Position numbers and translations under genes: made by a program. The notes under the pieces are model-generated. The model did not search any database. It saw only the letters and a list, made by a program, of their open reading frames with translations, and was not told the DNA's origin. Source: Eustoma russellianum (lineage: Eukaryota > Streptophyta > Magnoliopsida > Gentianales > Gentianaceae). Taken from it: a stretch of DNA of 64,000 nucleotides. Shown here piece by piece: positions 1 through 10,845 of this stretch. Location: assembly GCA_036186865.1 (NCBI GenBank), contig AP025055.1:22570179-22634178 (forward strand). The letters are read 5' to 3'. How positions within the stretch are numbered: the first letter of the stretch is position 1; each line of letters opens with the position of its first letter.

Positions 1-2
1 AT

Positions 3-1057
3 AAGGAAATAAAGTGCTATGAATGCGGCAAACTTGGACATCTATCATATGAATGCCTAATAAAGAAAAGCAAACAAACAAATACCCTGACAAGGATCGG
101 AACAAGAATAGACTCGTCTCAGAACCTAAACAAAGGAGAAGAGCCTTCAAAGCCTCCACTTGGAGTGACACATCCGACTCTGAGACTGATGATACGGAAG
201 AACACAAGGCACAAGTATGCTTTACATCTAAAGCATCAAATGAGGTATCTTCCGACTCTGATTCCGATTCTGAATGTTCTTATGATGATTTATTTAGTCA
301 ATATTTAGAATTGCATAAGTTCTCAAAGACTCTTGCAAAAGAAAAGAAGCGATTAATTGAAGACAAGAAATTGTTAGAATCTTCTAACAAAGATTTTGTG
401 TCTCAATTAAACGATTCAAAACAAGAATCTTCATGCATTATAAATTCATTAAAGTCTGAGATTTCATCATTGACATCCTAGAACACTTAATTGAAATCTG
501 AGATTTCAAACTTGAAATCAAGGAATGCGGATGTAGAGAAAAAGGTGAAACAATTTGACACGAGAACAAACATGCTAGATCACATCATTTCTTCTCAAAA
601 GCATGATAGTGACAGAACCAGACTAGGATACGTTGAGAAAAGTAAGTCACTAAATAAACCAACCAAATTCATCCCATCTAAGAAAATAGATGCATCAAAG
701 ACATATGTGGCATCTAAGAAGACGCATAGACCTTTTTCTATGACATCTCATCGTACTTCTTCTTCACATCATGCAAAATATAATTATGTGCCATATAGAT
801 ATGAGAAGAAACAAGTGATGCATACGCGACACTCATATCACAAAAATGCATCTAGATCACGTCCCATGTATGGAAATCGAAATGCATATGAAAAACAGAA
901 ACTATACTATATGCATGATGGGATTCTCGGCCAAAGGCCAGATGCAGTTGAACCTAAACTATATTATGTTGTGCTTTCATCACCTTTCTCACCTTTTGGA
1001 AGACCTAGAAGGGTCACCCAAAATTGGGTACCAAAAGGGACATTTTCAAAGGGTTGA
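3..1057 (+). pseudogene. Sirevirus gag C-terminus (CCHC knuckle and basic tail), broken
   Basis: The first codons encode a CCHC zinc knuckle (CYECGKLGHLSYEC), the nucleic-acid binding motif of Gag. One base is missing just after its last cysteine (about 56), so the rest is read in another frame from 53. That frame runs through acidic serine-rich and coiled-coil-like segments to a stop at 479-481. It resumes at 491 and ends with the lineage-typical WVPKGTFSKG before a stop at 1055-1057. The same order of segments occurs in the minus-strand copy at 57.06-58.2 kb, which supports the call. In an intact Sirevirus the protease would follow here; instead the 3' non-coding region follows. Broken by one frameshift and at least two stops. 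Confidence 0.85.
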
Positions 1058-1107
1058 ATAAACTCTTACGAACGAACGTTTGAGATTATTTAAAATACAT
1101 GATTTTT

Positions 1108-1333
1108 TTACATGCTCTTTCCATATTTACAGGCATATTTTGATTAACATTCCAAAATAAAGGGGGAGAGAAAGCATGATTTAAGGGGGAGAGAGATACT
1201 AATTGCATAAATTTAGGGGGAGCAACTTGGAATTTTGAAATTCAAATTTTGAATTTATGCATGATTAAAGGGGGAGCAATAGGATTTAAATCATGAAAGT
1301 AGGTTATTTTGGAAATCATCAAAAGAGGGAGAT
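1108..1333 (+). promoter_or_regulatory. Sirevirus multiple polypurine tract block
   Basis: At least five purine runs of the AAAGGGGGAG type lie at about 1158-1169, 1181-1193, 1214-1221, 1266-1275 and 1323-1332. The last one touches the LTR start (TGTAGAG at 1334) and is the expected primer for plus-strand DNA synthesis. Multiple tracts in front of the 3' LTR are a known Sirevirus trait. The same arrangement is seen inverted at 62040-62225. Confidence 0.8.
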
Positions 1334-4328
1334 TGTAGAGATAAAGGGGTTTGAGTGATTTCAAAATACATGATTTAAACGTGCATGATATGTTGCATAT
1401 TACTTGCCTTATATAGTTCATATATAATGTTGCTGTACTAACGAGCCATGAAGCTTTAAAGCTTACATCAAATGGAAAAGATTTGTTGTGTTTATACTAT
1501 TTTCAGGTGCCACCATTAATGAACTAAACTAGTTCATTAGATGAAGTACTTAGTTAATTAAACTAAGTAGTTCATTAAAGGAAGCTACATTTGAACAAGG
1601 CACAAAGGCAACAAGACTAAGAAAGGAAAGTCTCCTCCTCCTCTCTTCATCAATATACATGCCTACATACATATATAAAAATATATTTTCAGATTTTTTG
1701 AAAAAAGGCACATACACATGTATTTTAACGTACTATCGACACGTTATATTTTACGTACGTACGTCACACCACCATACTTAACTCATATTTATGAGTATAT
1801 TCAGGTCTTATATCATATGATATAAGTCATGGTGATGACAAATTAAATACGACATGTTAAAAGGTTCTAAACCAAAAATTGTCGTATCGGGCGAATACCG
1901 AAACTTCGCCAACGTGTCACGTACTTGCCATAATTAGATGGCCAGCCCATACACTTCAAAAATACATATTATTTTCGTGCATATGATGATATTCTCAAGC
2001 ATAAAATCATTCCATGTTGGCACACACAAATCACCCCCACATTAAGGCCAAATTGTGGAGATTCCAATTTCAATTTTGTCACATGTTAATGGCACCACTT
2101 TAGACCAGCCAAGTGCTGAAAATTAAAGTTTATATTATATATATTATGTGTAACATAATATATATAAGATGTGCAAAAATTTGGAATTTAATTAGAGAAA
2201 AATCGGGTAATCGATAAACATCGAAAATTAAGTTTTCTACGTACACAACACATGGAACATTTTTGGCACATCATACGACACGTATCTAGAAAATTTTTAC
2301 ATATGTAATACATATTAAAGTATTTTAGAAAATTAGATTAAGGGCTGATTGGAATATACCATGTGTGTATTATTAAATGTGCACTATTTTACACAGTTTG
2401 CAAAAAAAAATTCAGCACATGCATATACATGTGTACACGCCTAAATTCACTTGATGGAGCATATGTGGAGCCTTGTTGGCATATTGATTGGTCAAGAATC
2501 AATCATACAATGTTGGTGATTTAAAGAAAGAAGCTACAAAAGGTAATGTTTTAAATTTTATCTCATTTGTAACACATGCTGAAAATTTCAGCATGTGTAC
2601 TAAAGGGTGGCCGAATTTCCTCTCCAAAATTAGACAAATTTTGTGTCTTGAAACATGTGATCAATTGGAAGAAGAAATGGAAGTAATTTGAATAAGATAT
2701 AAAGTCATAAAATGTGATATCTTGAATATCACACATGATGAAAAAATTTCAGCATGTGTGTATGTATCTTGGCCGATTTTGTGGCCATGTTGGTGTCCAA
2801 ATTTCATTCCCAAAATGATGAGGATATTGTCTACTAATTGATGATTATTTTTGGAGAAAAATCAAAGAAAATTTGGTAATAATTTGAAATGGAGCATCAT
2901 GTATCACATGCTGAAATTTCAGCATATCAACTACTCATTATGGCCGATTTTATCACCTTGTGTGGAGAAATATTATCTTGCTTGATTTAGATGATAATCT
3001 TATGAGTTATGGCAACTAATTTATGTTGATTTTGGCACATGTTTTTAGTGGAATTTTAATTTTCCAAGTCATCAAATGATGACAACATTCAACCAATCAT
3101 GAAGTGCCAAGTAAGCAAAGGGTAAATGATCATCCAATGAGAAGGTGCCAAGTAAGCAAGATCATGTCACAATGATGCCACACATTCTCCCAAGGACTTA
3201 GAAGACAATTTTCAAGAGGAGAAGGACCTAAGAGGGGACGGCTATAGTGGATAAAAAGGAAAGGAGAAGAGCAAAACAAAGACAAGAACAAGCATTACAT
3301 TCTTGTGATAAAAAACGCCTAGCACTCCTTCTTTCTACACTTCTTTCTTTCTTCTTTCTTAAAAGCCTATTGTACTTACATTCATATTCTTGAATAGGCT
3401 TATCTTAGGCCACCACACATTCTTTATCTTTGTAAAAGATTGATCAAGGTGTGATCAATCTTCAATCTTGCAAGGTGGTGGTGTTCGTGCGTATTGTATT
3501 CAACATACAAGGTTTGTAAAGGGTTGGAGTTGGTGTGTAACTCCATCAACTCTTTGGTAAGGTGTATTTGTGTTGTGTGATTAGTTTGAACAGAGGAAGG
3601 TGTTCCTCGAAGACTGGAGTAGGTTGTTTATAACCGAACCAGTATAAAATTCTTGGTGTCATTTACTTTCAGCACTTATATTCTGTTTCAGCACTGTTTA
3701 TCCGTTTTGTTTACGTTCGTAAAAATAGTAAACGTTTTTCAAAAATTATGAAACTTTCCAGAAACATATTCACACGTCTTAGGGTTAATTTGGCACAAGT
3801 TTCAACCCTTTTGGACAAGTATAAGTCGATCAAACATCCAAAATTCTGAGACTAGTGCAGTCTGATTTTCAGGCTTGCAAAGGTTGAGACTTTGGGTGTA
3901 TTTGACTAACTTCCCAAAAGAATTTTTCAAAACTGTTTCATCCCATTTAAATACAACATATAAGGGGTTAGTGGTTAAAATTTCAGAGCAATTAAGTTCA
4001 GTACAAATAAAAATAATTTTTTCAAAACAGTCTACCGTTTCTGGCAGATTCGCGCAATCTGACCACCAACGATTTTTGAAGGGGTTAAAGGTTGAAGTTA
4101 AATCTAAAATTTTTAGGAGAGACTCATAACATCTGAGGCTAAGTTCTCTCAAAATTTCAGAATTTTTGAAGACCTACAACCTAGTTTTAAAATCGTTTTA
4201 AACTGAACCTGAAAACAGAATCTGTTTTTAGAAGTTGAGTTTTTGGTCAAAACAATTATAAAAACCACACTTTCCGCACCAACTATTCAACCCCCCCTCC
4301 CTTCTAGTGGTGCCTTGCAGATCCTACA
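1334..4328 (+). repeat. S1 3' LTR (2995 bp)
   Basis: Starts TGTAGAG after the polypurine tract and ends CCTACA. It matches, in reverse orientation, the LTRs at 22939-25914 and 59049-62039 over the full length, and 55413-55829 over its end. A TATATAAAAA run at about 1671-1681 could be a TATA box. Three near-palindromes occur between 2572 and 2928. No coding region of its own; the short ORFs inside do not recur between copies. Confidence 0.9.
2572..2928 (+). promoter_or_regulatory. Three dispersed LTR palindromes
   Basis: Copies at 2572-2598, 2731-2759 and about 2905-2927 have the arm CACATGCTGAAA followed by its reverse complement with 0-3 nt between them. The first is perfect, the second has one mismatch and the third has a decayed right arm. 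They lie ~150 bp apart and two are followed within ~50 bp by a TGGCCGA motif. All full S LTRs here keep three copies, so they are likely functional sites (dyad-symmetric protein sites or RNA hairpins). The role is inferred. Confidence 0.7.
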
Positions 4329-4908
4329 TGAGGAACTTATTATATGGCCTTGTTCAAAAGGATTTAGGCTAGTTATACGACTTGGGCTCACAATCACCAA
4401 TTAATGGAACGTTTATAATAGTTTTCCCAAAGCCGGCCCAAATTAAAAGAGGTTCAATGGGCTTACACGAAAGACGAAAGAGAAAGGGGCATTGTATCGC
4501 CAAAATTCAGCAGCCTTATTTCGTAACTAATCAACTAAGTGTCTTACGCATTTTATATCGTCACAAGAATTCTATTATGAATATAAATGACATTTTATGC
4601 GTATTATGGAAATCACTCATGATGGTGGGCCAAACCATAAGGGATTAAGGCCGTGTATAAGGATTGATAAGGCTGAAATTTTTCTAGCATAAAGAATGAG
4701 TTGTACGAACGTGTATATGCAACGCATTATGTCATGGTTTGCATAATACATGTCATGCATTGCATCATCGTTATTTACATGATTTATGGAATTGATTTTT
4801 ATGCGAGAGAAAGATGAAAAGCGTTTTTTTAGAAAAGATTTCTGTTTTAAAAAGAACGCTTCCCACCGGTACCGTGTGTGTATGTTTCCTGGCCAGTAAG
4901 GACCCGTC

Positions 4909-5091
4909 CAGATCCGGGGTTAATTGCTCTGATGATATTGACCATTCAGGCACGGAGAAAATAGACCTGATATGGACCGTTCGGTCCCGGAGAGAATAGA
5001 CCCGATAAGTGATGACGTTACCGTTCCGAATCCGGGAATAATAGATTCGAAGGGGAGTTGTGACCGCCTCAGATCCGGGAAGATAGATCTG
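4909..5091 (+). repeat. LTR hairpin array (LTR A)
   Basis: Five consecutive inverted repeats with short arms. Arms and positions: CAGATC 4909 with GCTCTG (one mismatch), TCAGG 4946 with CCTGA, TCGG about 4980 with CCGA, CGAATC 5027-5032 with GATTCG 5044-5049, CAGATC 5070-5075 with GATCTG 5086-5091. The clean ones have loops of 10-11 nt. Arm sequences change together between units, as expected for selection on pairing. Confidence 0.7.
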
Positions 5092-5540
5092 AACACTCTA
5101 TTGTTTTCTTAACGATGATGTTTTGAAAGAAAAGCACGAAGGATCATATTCTCATTTTTATCATGATGCATCACACGTACATATGTGTGCATGTCACATT
5201 TATTGAGTCATCGTGTAGTGACACATGATACTTAGAATAAGTTGTTATAACTTAGTAGTTCCTAACTATGACCTTATTTAGTAATGATCCTTGATATGTT
5301 ACGAATTTATGCAAGTTGCGGTTATTTATTATTATGTTCTTTATTAAGTAACGATCTTGTGTAAGTTATGATCTTGACGCATTAAGTATTGATCACTAGC
5401 GGGTATTGGATGGAGGACAGGTATGTTTCAAAACCAAAATTTTTGGGGTTCGGTTCTTGTATGTACTTTCCATTTAATCCTTGATTATTATAGTATACTT
5501 GCTGGTGACTTTGTCACTCACCCCCTATTTTTCCTCCCAG

Positions 5541-5599
5541 AAGCTGCAGGGAACAAGGTAGAATGGATTGAGGATGAACCTAGGGTCCCCTACCCGTGA
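5541..5599 (+). CDS. Putative LTR mini-exon, short conserved peptide (LTR A)
   Basis: A pyrimidine-rich stretch ending in CAG (5540) is followed by a short frame ending EWIEDEPRVPYP and TGA at 5597-5599. A GTATGT donor-like site lies at 5421 after GGACAG, giving a 120-bp intron-like interval. The same peptide end occurs in G3 (18136-18194) and G5 (33845-33903, 43069-43127). Differences among them fall mainly at third codon positions, and the three families use TGA, TAG and TAA stops, which points to coding selection. In LTR A the upstream exon is one base out of frame relative to G3 and G2, so this copy looks broken. No known domain recognised. Translation and splicing are inferences. Confidence 0.5.
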
Positions 5600-5922
5600 G
5601 GACAGCGAAGGATGGATGGATTACGAGACATGACTTGCCGGTTGTGACTGATGACTGATTATGTAATTATGATGGGAAACATCTACTTTTGAGAATTTTG
5701 GTACATTTGATTTGGGTTGTAAAACTAAGAATGATTTCGTAGACCTTTTTAATTTGAGGTTTTAATTATGTCAGGATTTCGCTTACCTGATGACACGTAA
5801 GAACGGAAATCCATGGATTTTATCGTGGATTACAATACGTTATGGATCGATGCCTGGTACTCTCCTTAGTGAAGTACGGCGGGTGCACCGATTCCGGCTA
5901 GGCCGGGATACGGGGCGCTACA

Positions 5923-6775
5923 GCGACCCTCGCTCTACATCACAATTTTGGACAGTTTTTCAAAAAGCGATGGGCACCGAGATACGAATGAGCTCTGCAT
6001 TTCACCCTCAAACAGATTGTCAATCGGAAAGGACCATCCAAATGCTAGAAGACATGTTGCGAGCTTGTACGCTTGAATTTGGAGGGAGTTGGGACAAGAG
6101 TCTCAAATTGGTGGAGTTTTCTTATAACAACAGTTACCATAGATCTATTGGGATGGCTCCGTAGGAAGCACTTTACGGAAGAAGAAAGTGCCGTTTCTCC
6201 ACTCTACTGGGACGAAATCAGAGATAAGATTCTTACCCCGGACCTGATCTAGTAGACAGACTCGAGAGAAGATAATGATGTAACGCAAAGGTTACAAGCG
6301 ACCACAAGATAGAAGCAAGGTTTGGGCGGATGAGAAACAGCGACGTTGGAATTCAAGCTGGGGAAAAGGTATTCTTGAGGTATCGCCATCCAAAGGAGTT
6401 AAGAGATTCCGACATCAAAGGAAGTTAAGCCCAAGGTTTATTAGACCCTATGAGGTTCTTTGAAAGAATTGGGGAAGTTGCTACCGGCTAGCACTACCGA
6501 CCGTCGCCTATCTCAATTACATGATGTATTTCACGTATCACAACTTCGTCGGTATGTGCACGAGCCTTCGCCATATATAGAGGAACAGTCTTTGAAAGTT
6601 GAAGCCAACGCGACATACGTGGAAGAACCTGAAAAGATAATGATCGTAAGGAAAAGGCATTGAGGAGATGATCTATACCTATGGTCAAGGTGCAATGGAA
6701 GAACCATTCAATTGATGAAGCTACTTGGGAGGTGGAAGAAAACATGAAGAACTTGTACCCTCTTTTTCTTGACTA
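5923..6775 (+). pseudogene. G3 integrase, C-terminal half, degenerate
   Basis: Begins inside the integrase core at the DPR that follows the second catalytic aspartate. It continues through the FHPQTDCQSERTIQ segment holding the catalytic glutamate (S-E-R) to SYNNSYHRSIGMAP, then a stop at about 6163. Beyond that, several frameshifts and stops break the C-terminal domain, although LHDVFHVSQLRRYV (about 6520-6560) and the chromodomain-like tail near 6700-6770 are readable. DPR is followed by STS where active copies have FTS. The N-terminal half, RT and gag are absent in this window. It is a Ty3/gypsy element close to G5 in sequence. Confidence 0.85.
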
Positions 6776-6805
6776 ACGCTTTTAAGTTTCTAGGACGACA
6801 CTTGT

Positions 6806-6820
6806 AATAAGGGGGGAGGA
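6806..6820 (+). promoter_or_regulatory. G3 polypurine tract
   Basis: AATAAGGGGGGAGGA lies immediately before the LTR start TGTTGTACCC at 6821. It is the plus-strand primer site and is nearly identical to the G5 tract at 39248-39261. Confidence 0.88.
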
Positions 6821-9700
6821 TGTTGTACCCAACGAGGAATCACATTGTACTTGAGACTTGTCTAAGTAAAGTTATGAAAAGTTGCATCTTCAAGTACAAT
6901 TTATTTAGTTTTATGATTACTTCTCTAGTTAGACTTGCGATAAGGAAAAATATTGTGTAGTGATTCAAGCATGAATTATGGATTATGTGAACTGACCAAT
7001 TTACCCCTAAGGGCCTAGGAAATTTCGATCACAAGGATAAAAAGGGCCTTAGAAGGTTTTTCTTCAAATTAAAAGAAGGTTAATCACAAGGGCCATCTTT
7101 TAATAATCCCAAATAGCAAGTAAACAAATTTAAGTAGTGGGCAATTTTCTCCAACCCTCCCTAAATTTTCGGCCCTATGAGCCCAATACACTAAACATTT
7201 TCCCTAATTTTATTTTAAGAAAAAGGAGAAATAAATTAGTAAAAAGGGAAAACACCTACATAGCCTTCTCATATACACCCACTTGGAAGAGAATTAAGTA
7301 TACTAAGGGGGGCCACTTAATGCCCACCGCCGGGATACCCCTCTCAAATGGTTAACCAAGGAGCCCCTTCAAATATTACCATGATTACTTTACATTAACC
7401 ACAAGGTAATGTAACCCCAAGTTAACACTTAAAGTAACTCTAGTTGCGTTAAAGTAACTCTAGTTATATTAAAGTAACACTTGATATTAGTTAAAGTAAC
7501 TAAAGCAATTAATCTAACTATGCTATTGGTAACCCCCTAATCCCCCCTTTGATCCCAATCCGACTGCTCAAACCATAGCACTAGTAGAAGAATTCTCTCC
7601 AAGAAACGCCTCCCACTCAACCCTCAAGGCATTTCACGAAACTTTCCTCTTCATCTCTCCCAAAGCACATGGCCAAAAGGAAAACCAAGGGGATTCAAGA
7701 TTCAATTCAAGTTCAGATTGCCCTAGATTCAAGCTTCAAGCTCTTAGGAGGTTCTAGTTGCTTAAGAGGGTGTGAACACCATCCAAGCTCCATATTGTTA
7801 AGTCCATCTAAGCCTCTATTTAGCTCTGTTTTGTGTTGTTTGAGATAAAAGCTAATGTTTACTCTCTTTCTTCCTCCAAACCGTGGGATGTGTAGTGAAG
7901 AGGAGAAGGATTTCACTCATTCCATACATCTTCCAAGCTAAGGAAAGGAGTAAGTTTGAAAAAGGCAAGTACACTATAAATGTTCATGACTTATGTGTGA
8001 AAGTGCATGCTTGTAATGTTTAGATGCTACTAAGGCTTTAACCGTAGATGTGAAATGTTAGGTTTGGTGCATGAAACTTTCGGATTCTCGAGTGAAGTGG
8101 CTTGCATGTATGAGATTTTCTTCAAAGTGTGGAGTCTTTGTTCATTTTAAGCATGGATATGATGTCAATCTAAGATGAATGTGGCAAAGTTCTCTTCTTT
8201 GACATATATGGGGGACAGTTGAATAAAAATGGGGGAATGAATGTGGGTTCTTGTGGTAGATTGTAATTTGTGGGGTAAAGAATGTGTTCAAGATGCATGC
8301 TATATGACTTAAGTTTAATATGTTCATTAACAAATATGATTTGAGCCCTCGCATGCATATGAAATGGGCTGTTTTGGGGGGTATGGTACGTACACCCCAA
8401 ACATTACCAAGAATAGATTCTACTAGGAACAAAAAGTGCAAGACCAAGGAGCTTTGTGGAAACCTTCAAAACTGTTTATGAAGTGATGTGTAGATGACCT
8501 TTGGAATGTATTAGTACCTGAAAAATCTCATGCTAAAGGTGTATTTGATGAGTAGAAAGTCATTTATGAAAAATAACTCAAGTTGGGACACTTTTAGTAA
8601 GGAAAAGTGACAATAGTGTGAATCACTTGAACAGGGCAGAATGATGATACATTTTGCAAGCCCTGAAAATGGATCTTAGAAGTATGCAATTAAGCTAATT
8701 TTTGGTATGACATTATCTCTATGTATGTGGTAAATATGAGAGTTGGAATTTTGGTAAAACAAGTTGTGGTTTGTCCTTAATAGAATTTTTAGTAAAATTG
8801 TTCAGGCTGAAATTCACTGGACTGGACAGAAGTTAAGTGGTGTATTGAATAACCAGAAAATGGACCTTAGGAATATACAAATGGGCTGATTTTTGGTAGG
8901 ATGCTAGCCTTATGTGTTTATTAAGTTTGTGAATTGGAATTTTTGAAAAAGGACATATGGTTTGATCACAATAAAATTCGTGGTAAAACTGGTCATTCCA
9001 GGAATCAACATATACCCGTTTTAGAAAAATGAATAAATGACCCCTTGAATGTTGTTATATTATTCCGAAAATTTTATGACATTTACTTAGGACATTGATG
9101 AACGCATCCATGTAAATTGTTCACCTTGGAATTATTATTTTGTTGGGGAATTGCCAAGGTTAAGTTGGTATCACTAATCTGAAAAACTGGGCAGAATTAA
9201 GGACTTGGTTGTATGGATTTATTCTTGTGGGCTTAGACTCATTTGTAAGGTTTGGGCTTATGAGCTATAATTTTCGGTATGTCTACACTGCTGAAATTCA
9301 GCAGTACCCTGCTTCGTAATTAAATAAATTAAGGGTCTTACACGTCTCGTAACGTTACAAAATTTATATGGCGAATTGAAAAGACACCCTTATGCGTATG
9401 TATGACAAGAAATCATGATAATGGGCCTAAAACACGAGGTTTTGAGGCCGTACAAACAGAACGATAATTCTGGAAATTTTTCCAGCCTAAAGAATAAGTT
9501 TGTATTGGTATGTATGTAACGCATCATGTCATGAATTGCATGGTACATGTCATACATTGCATCATCGTCATTTACATGATTTATGGAACTGGTTTTATGA
9601 GGAAGAATGATGAAAAAGGGTTTTAAAAGAAAAGATTCCATTTTGTTAGAAGAATGCTTTCCACCGGTACTGTGTTTTTTCTGGCCAGCAGGACCTGCTC

Positions 9701-9897
9701 CAGATCCGGGGTTAATTTATCTGATGATAATGACCGTTCAGGCCCGGAGAGAATAGACCTGATTATGATAATGACCGTACAGGCCCGGAGAGAATAGGCC
9801 TGGTGATTATGATTGATGATGTGACCGTTCCGAATCTGGGAATAATAGATTCGAAGAGAAGAATATGACCGCCTCAGATCCGGAGAGAATAGATCTG
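9701..9897 (+). repeat. LTR hairpin array (G3)
   Basis: Inverted repeats with 11-nt loops: CAGGCC 9780-9785 with GGCCTG 9797-9802, CGAATC 9831-9836 with GATTCG 9848-9853, CAGATC 9875-9880 with GATCTG 9892-9897. Two further units (9701 and 9739) have one mismatch each. Three different arm sequences all pair perfectly, which is compensatory change. Confidence 0.78.
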
Positions 9898-10507
9898 AAC
9901 ACTCTCTTGTTTTCATTGACGATGATGTTTTGAAAGAAAGAACAAAAGAACTTATCTTTATTTTTATCACGATGCATCATATGTGCATACTCATGCATGT
10001 TGCATTTAATGATTCATCGACGTATGGTACATGTTACTTAGACTAAGTTATTATGACTTCGTAGCTCCTAAGTTATGATCTTTATTGAGTTATGATCTTT
10101 TATAAGTTATGATCTTTAATAAGGTATGAACTTTGATAAGTTATGATCTTCGATAAGTTATGAGTTGATTACTTGCGGGTTTTGGATGGAAGGTCAGGTA
10201 TGTTTCTGTAGCGCCCCGCTCCCAAACCCTAATATCGGGAACGGTACGCCCGCCGTATCTCACTAAGGAGAAAACAAAGCGTCGAATCAATTTCCAACAT
10301 GTCCAAAAAGACGTAGAAATTTTTCTCGCAGAAACGTAATACCATAACATTAATTCATATGAATAAAAGACAATCATCCATAAGACAATAAATATGTCAT
10401 GACAATAAATCATCACGCTAGCATCTACAGTCTATCGTACTAACAAGGTGATGTCCGTTGAGATTCCCATAAAATAAAGACAAACAGTCGCAGGGTCTTC
10501 TAGTATC

Positions 10508-10590
10508 CTAGGCGCGACCAAAGTCAGCCCACTCCACCGTATCAGCCCCGTCCTCAACAAAGATGTACTCATAAGTCTCTTCCTGCTCAC
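10508..10590 (-). CDS. Putative LTR mini-exon (G4 left LTR)
   Basis: On the minus strand a long C run ending in CAG (acceptor-like) precedes GTGAGCAGGAAGAG. The following frame reads acidic, ending YIFVEDGADTVEWADFGRA and TAG at 10508-10510. The VEW-D core resembles the VEWIED of G3 and LTR A, and IFVEDG resembles IFVKDG in G1. The right LTR copy differs near the end by one extra base. Unknown function; expression is inferred only. Confidence 0.4.
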
Positions 10591-10845
10591 CTGGGGGGGG
10601 GGAAGTAGGGGTGAGTGACTGGGAAATCACTCAGTAGGCACCTGCCTCCAAGTAGTACAAGACAAGCATCCAATAATGATATGACACATAGCACATAAAA
10701 CATGATATCACATAAGCATGCGAAAGAATGTGGAAAAGTAAATCACTCCAGGTAAAGATGCGCCACAACGTGATGCATGTCTCCCTATGCGTGTCACACG
10801 CAACAAAGTCATGTCACGCAGAATGTCAATATCCATACCGTGCAA

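Larger units (their letters stand above)
1..4328 (+). mobile_element. Sirevirus-type Ty1/copia element S1, 3' part, pol-deleted
   Basis: Seen: a gag C-terminus, a block of several polypurine tracts and a 2995-bp LTR follow one another on the plus strand. Protease, integrase, RT and RNase H are all missing. About 50 bases after the gag-like ORF the sequence continues as the DNA that lies downstream of RNase H in the related minus-strand copy at 62.2 kb. An internal deletion has therefore joined the end of gag to the 3' non-coding region. The 5' LTR and gag N-terminus lie outside the window. The right end is CTACA at 4328, followed by tgagg, the expected target-site duplication; its partner is off-window. 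The element abuts gypsy LTR A. Such a copy could move only with proteins supplied by another element. Confidence 0.88.
4329..5922 (+). repeat. Gypsy LTR A, 3' portion
   Basis: From ~4500 on this is alignable to the G3 LTR (about 9300-10206 plus 18024-18519) but clearly diverged. It ends with the shared GGGGCGCTACA terminus at 5922. The left part is cut off by the S1 insertion at 4328. It contains the hairpin array 4909-5091 and the mini-exon 5541-5599. Integrase sequence follows its end directly, with no primer binding site, so this is more likely a solo LTR inserted in an integrase gene than the 5' LTR of that element. A precise deletion is the alternative. Confidence 0.75.

Noticed and set aside
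3802..4152. 116-codon minus-strand frame in the S1 LTR
   Set aside because: Not preserved in the homologous LTRs at 22.9 and 59 kb, where stops and shifts interrupt it.
8142..8447. Minus-strand frames in the G3 LTR
   Set aside because: No family resemblance, not preserved in the related LTRs, and lying in non-coding LTR sequence.
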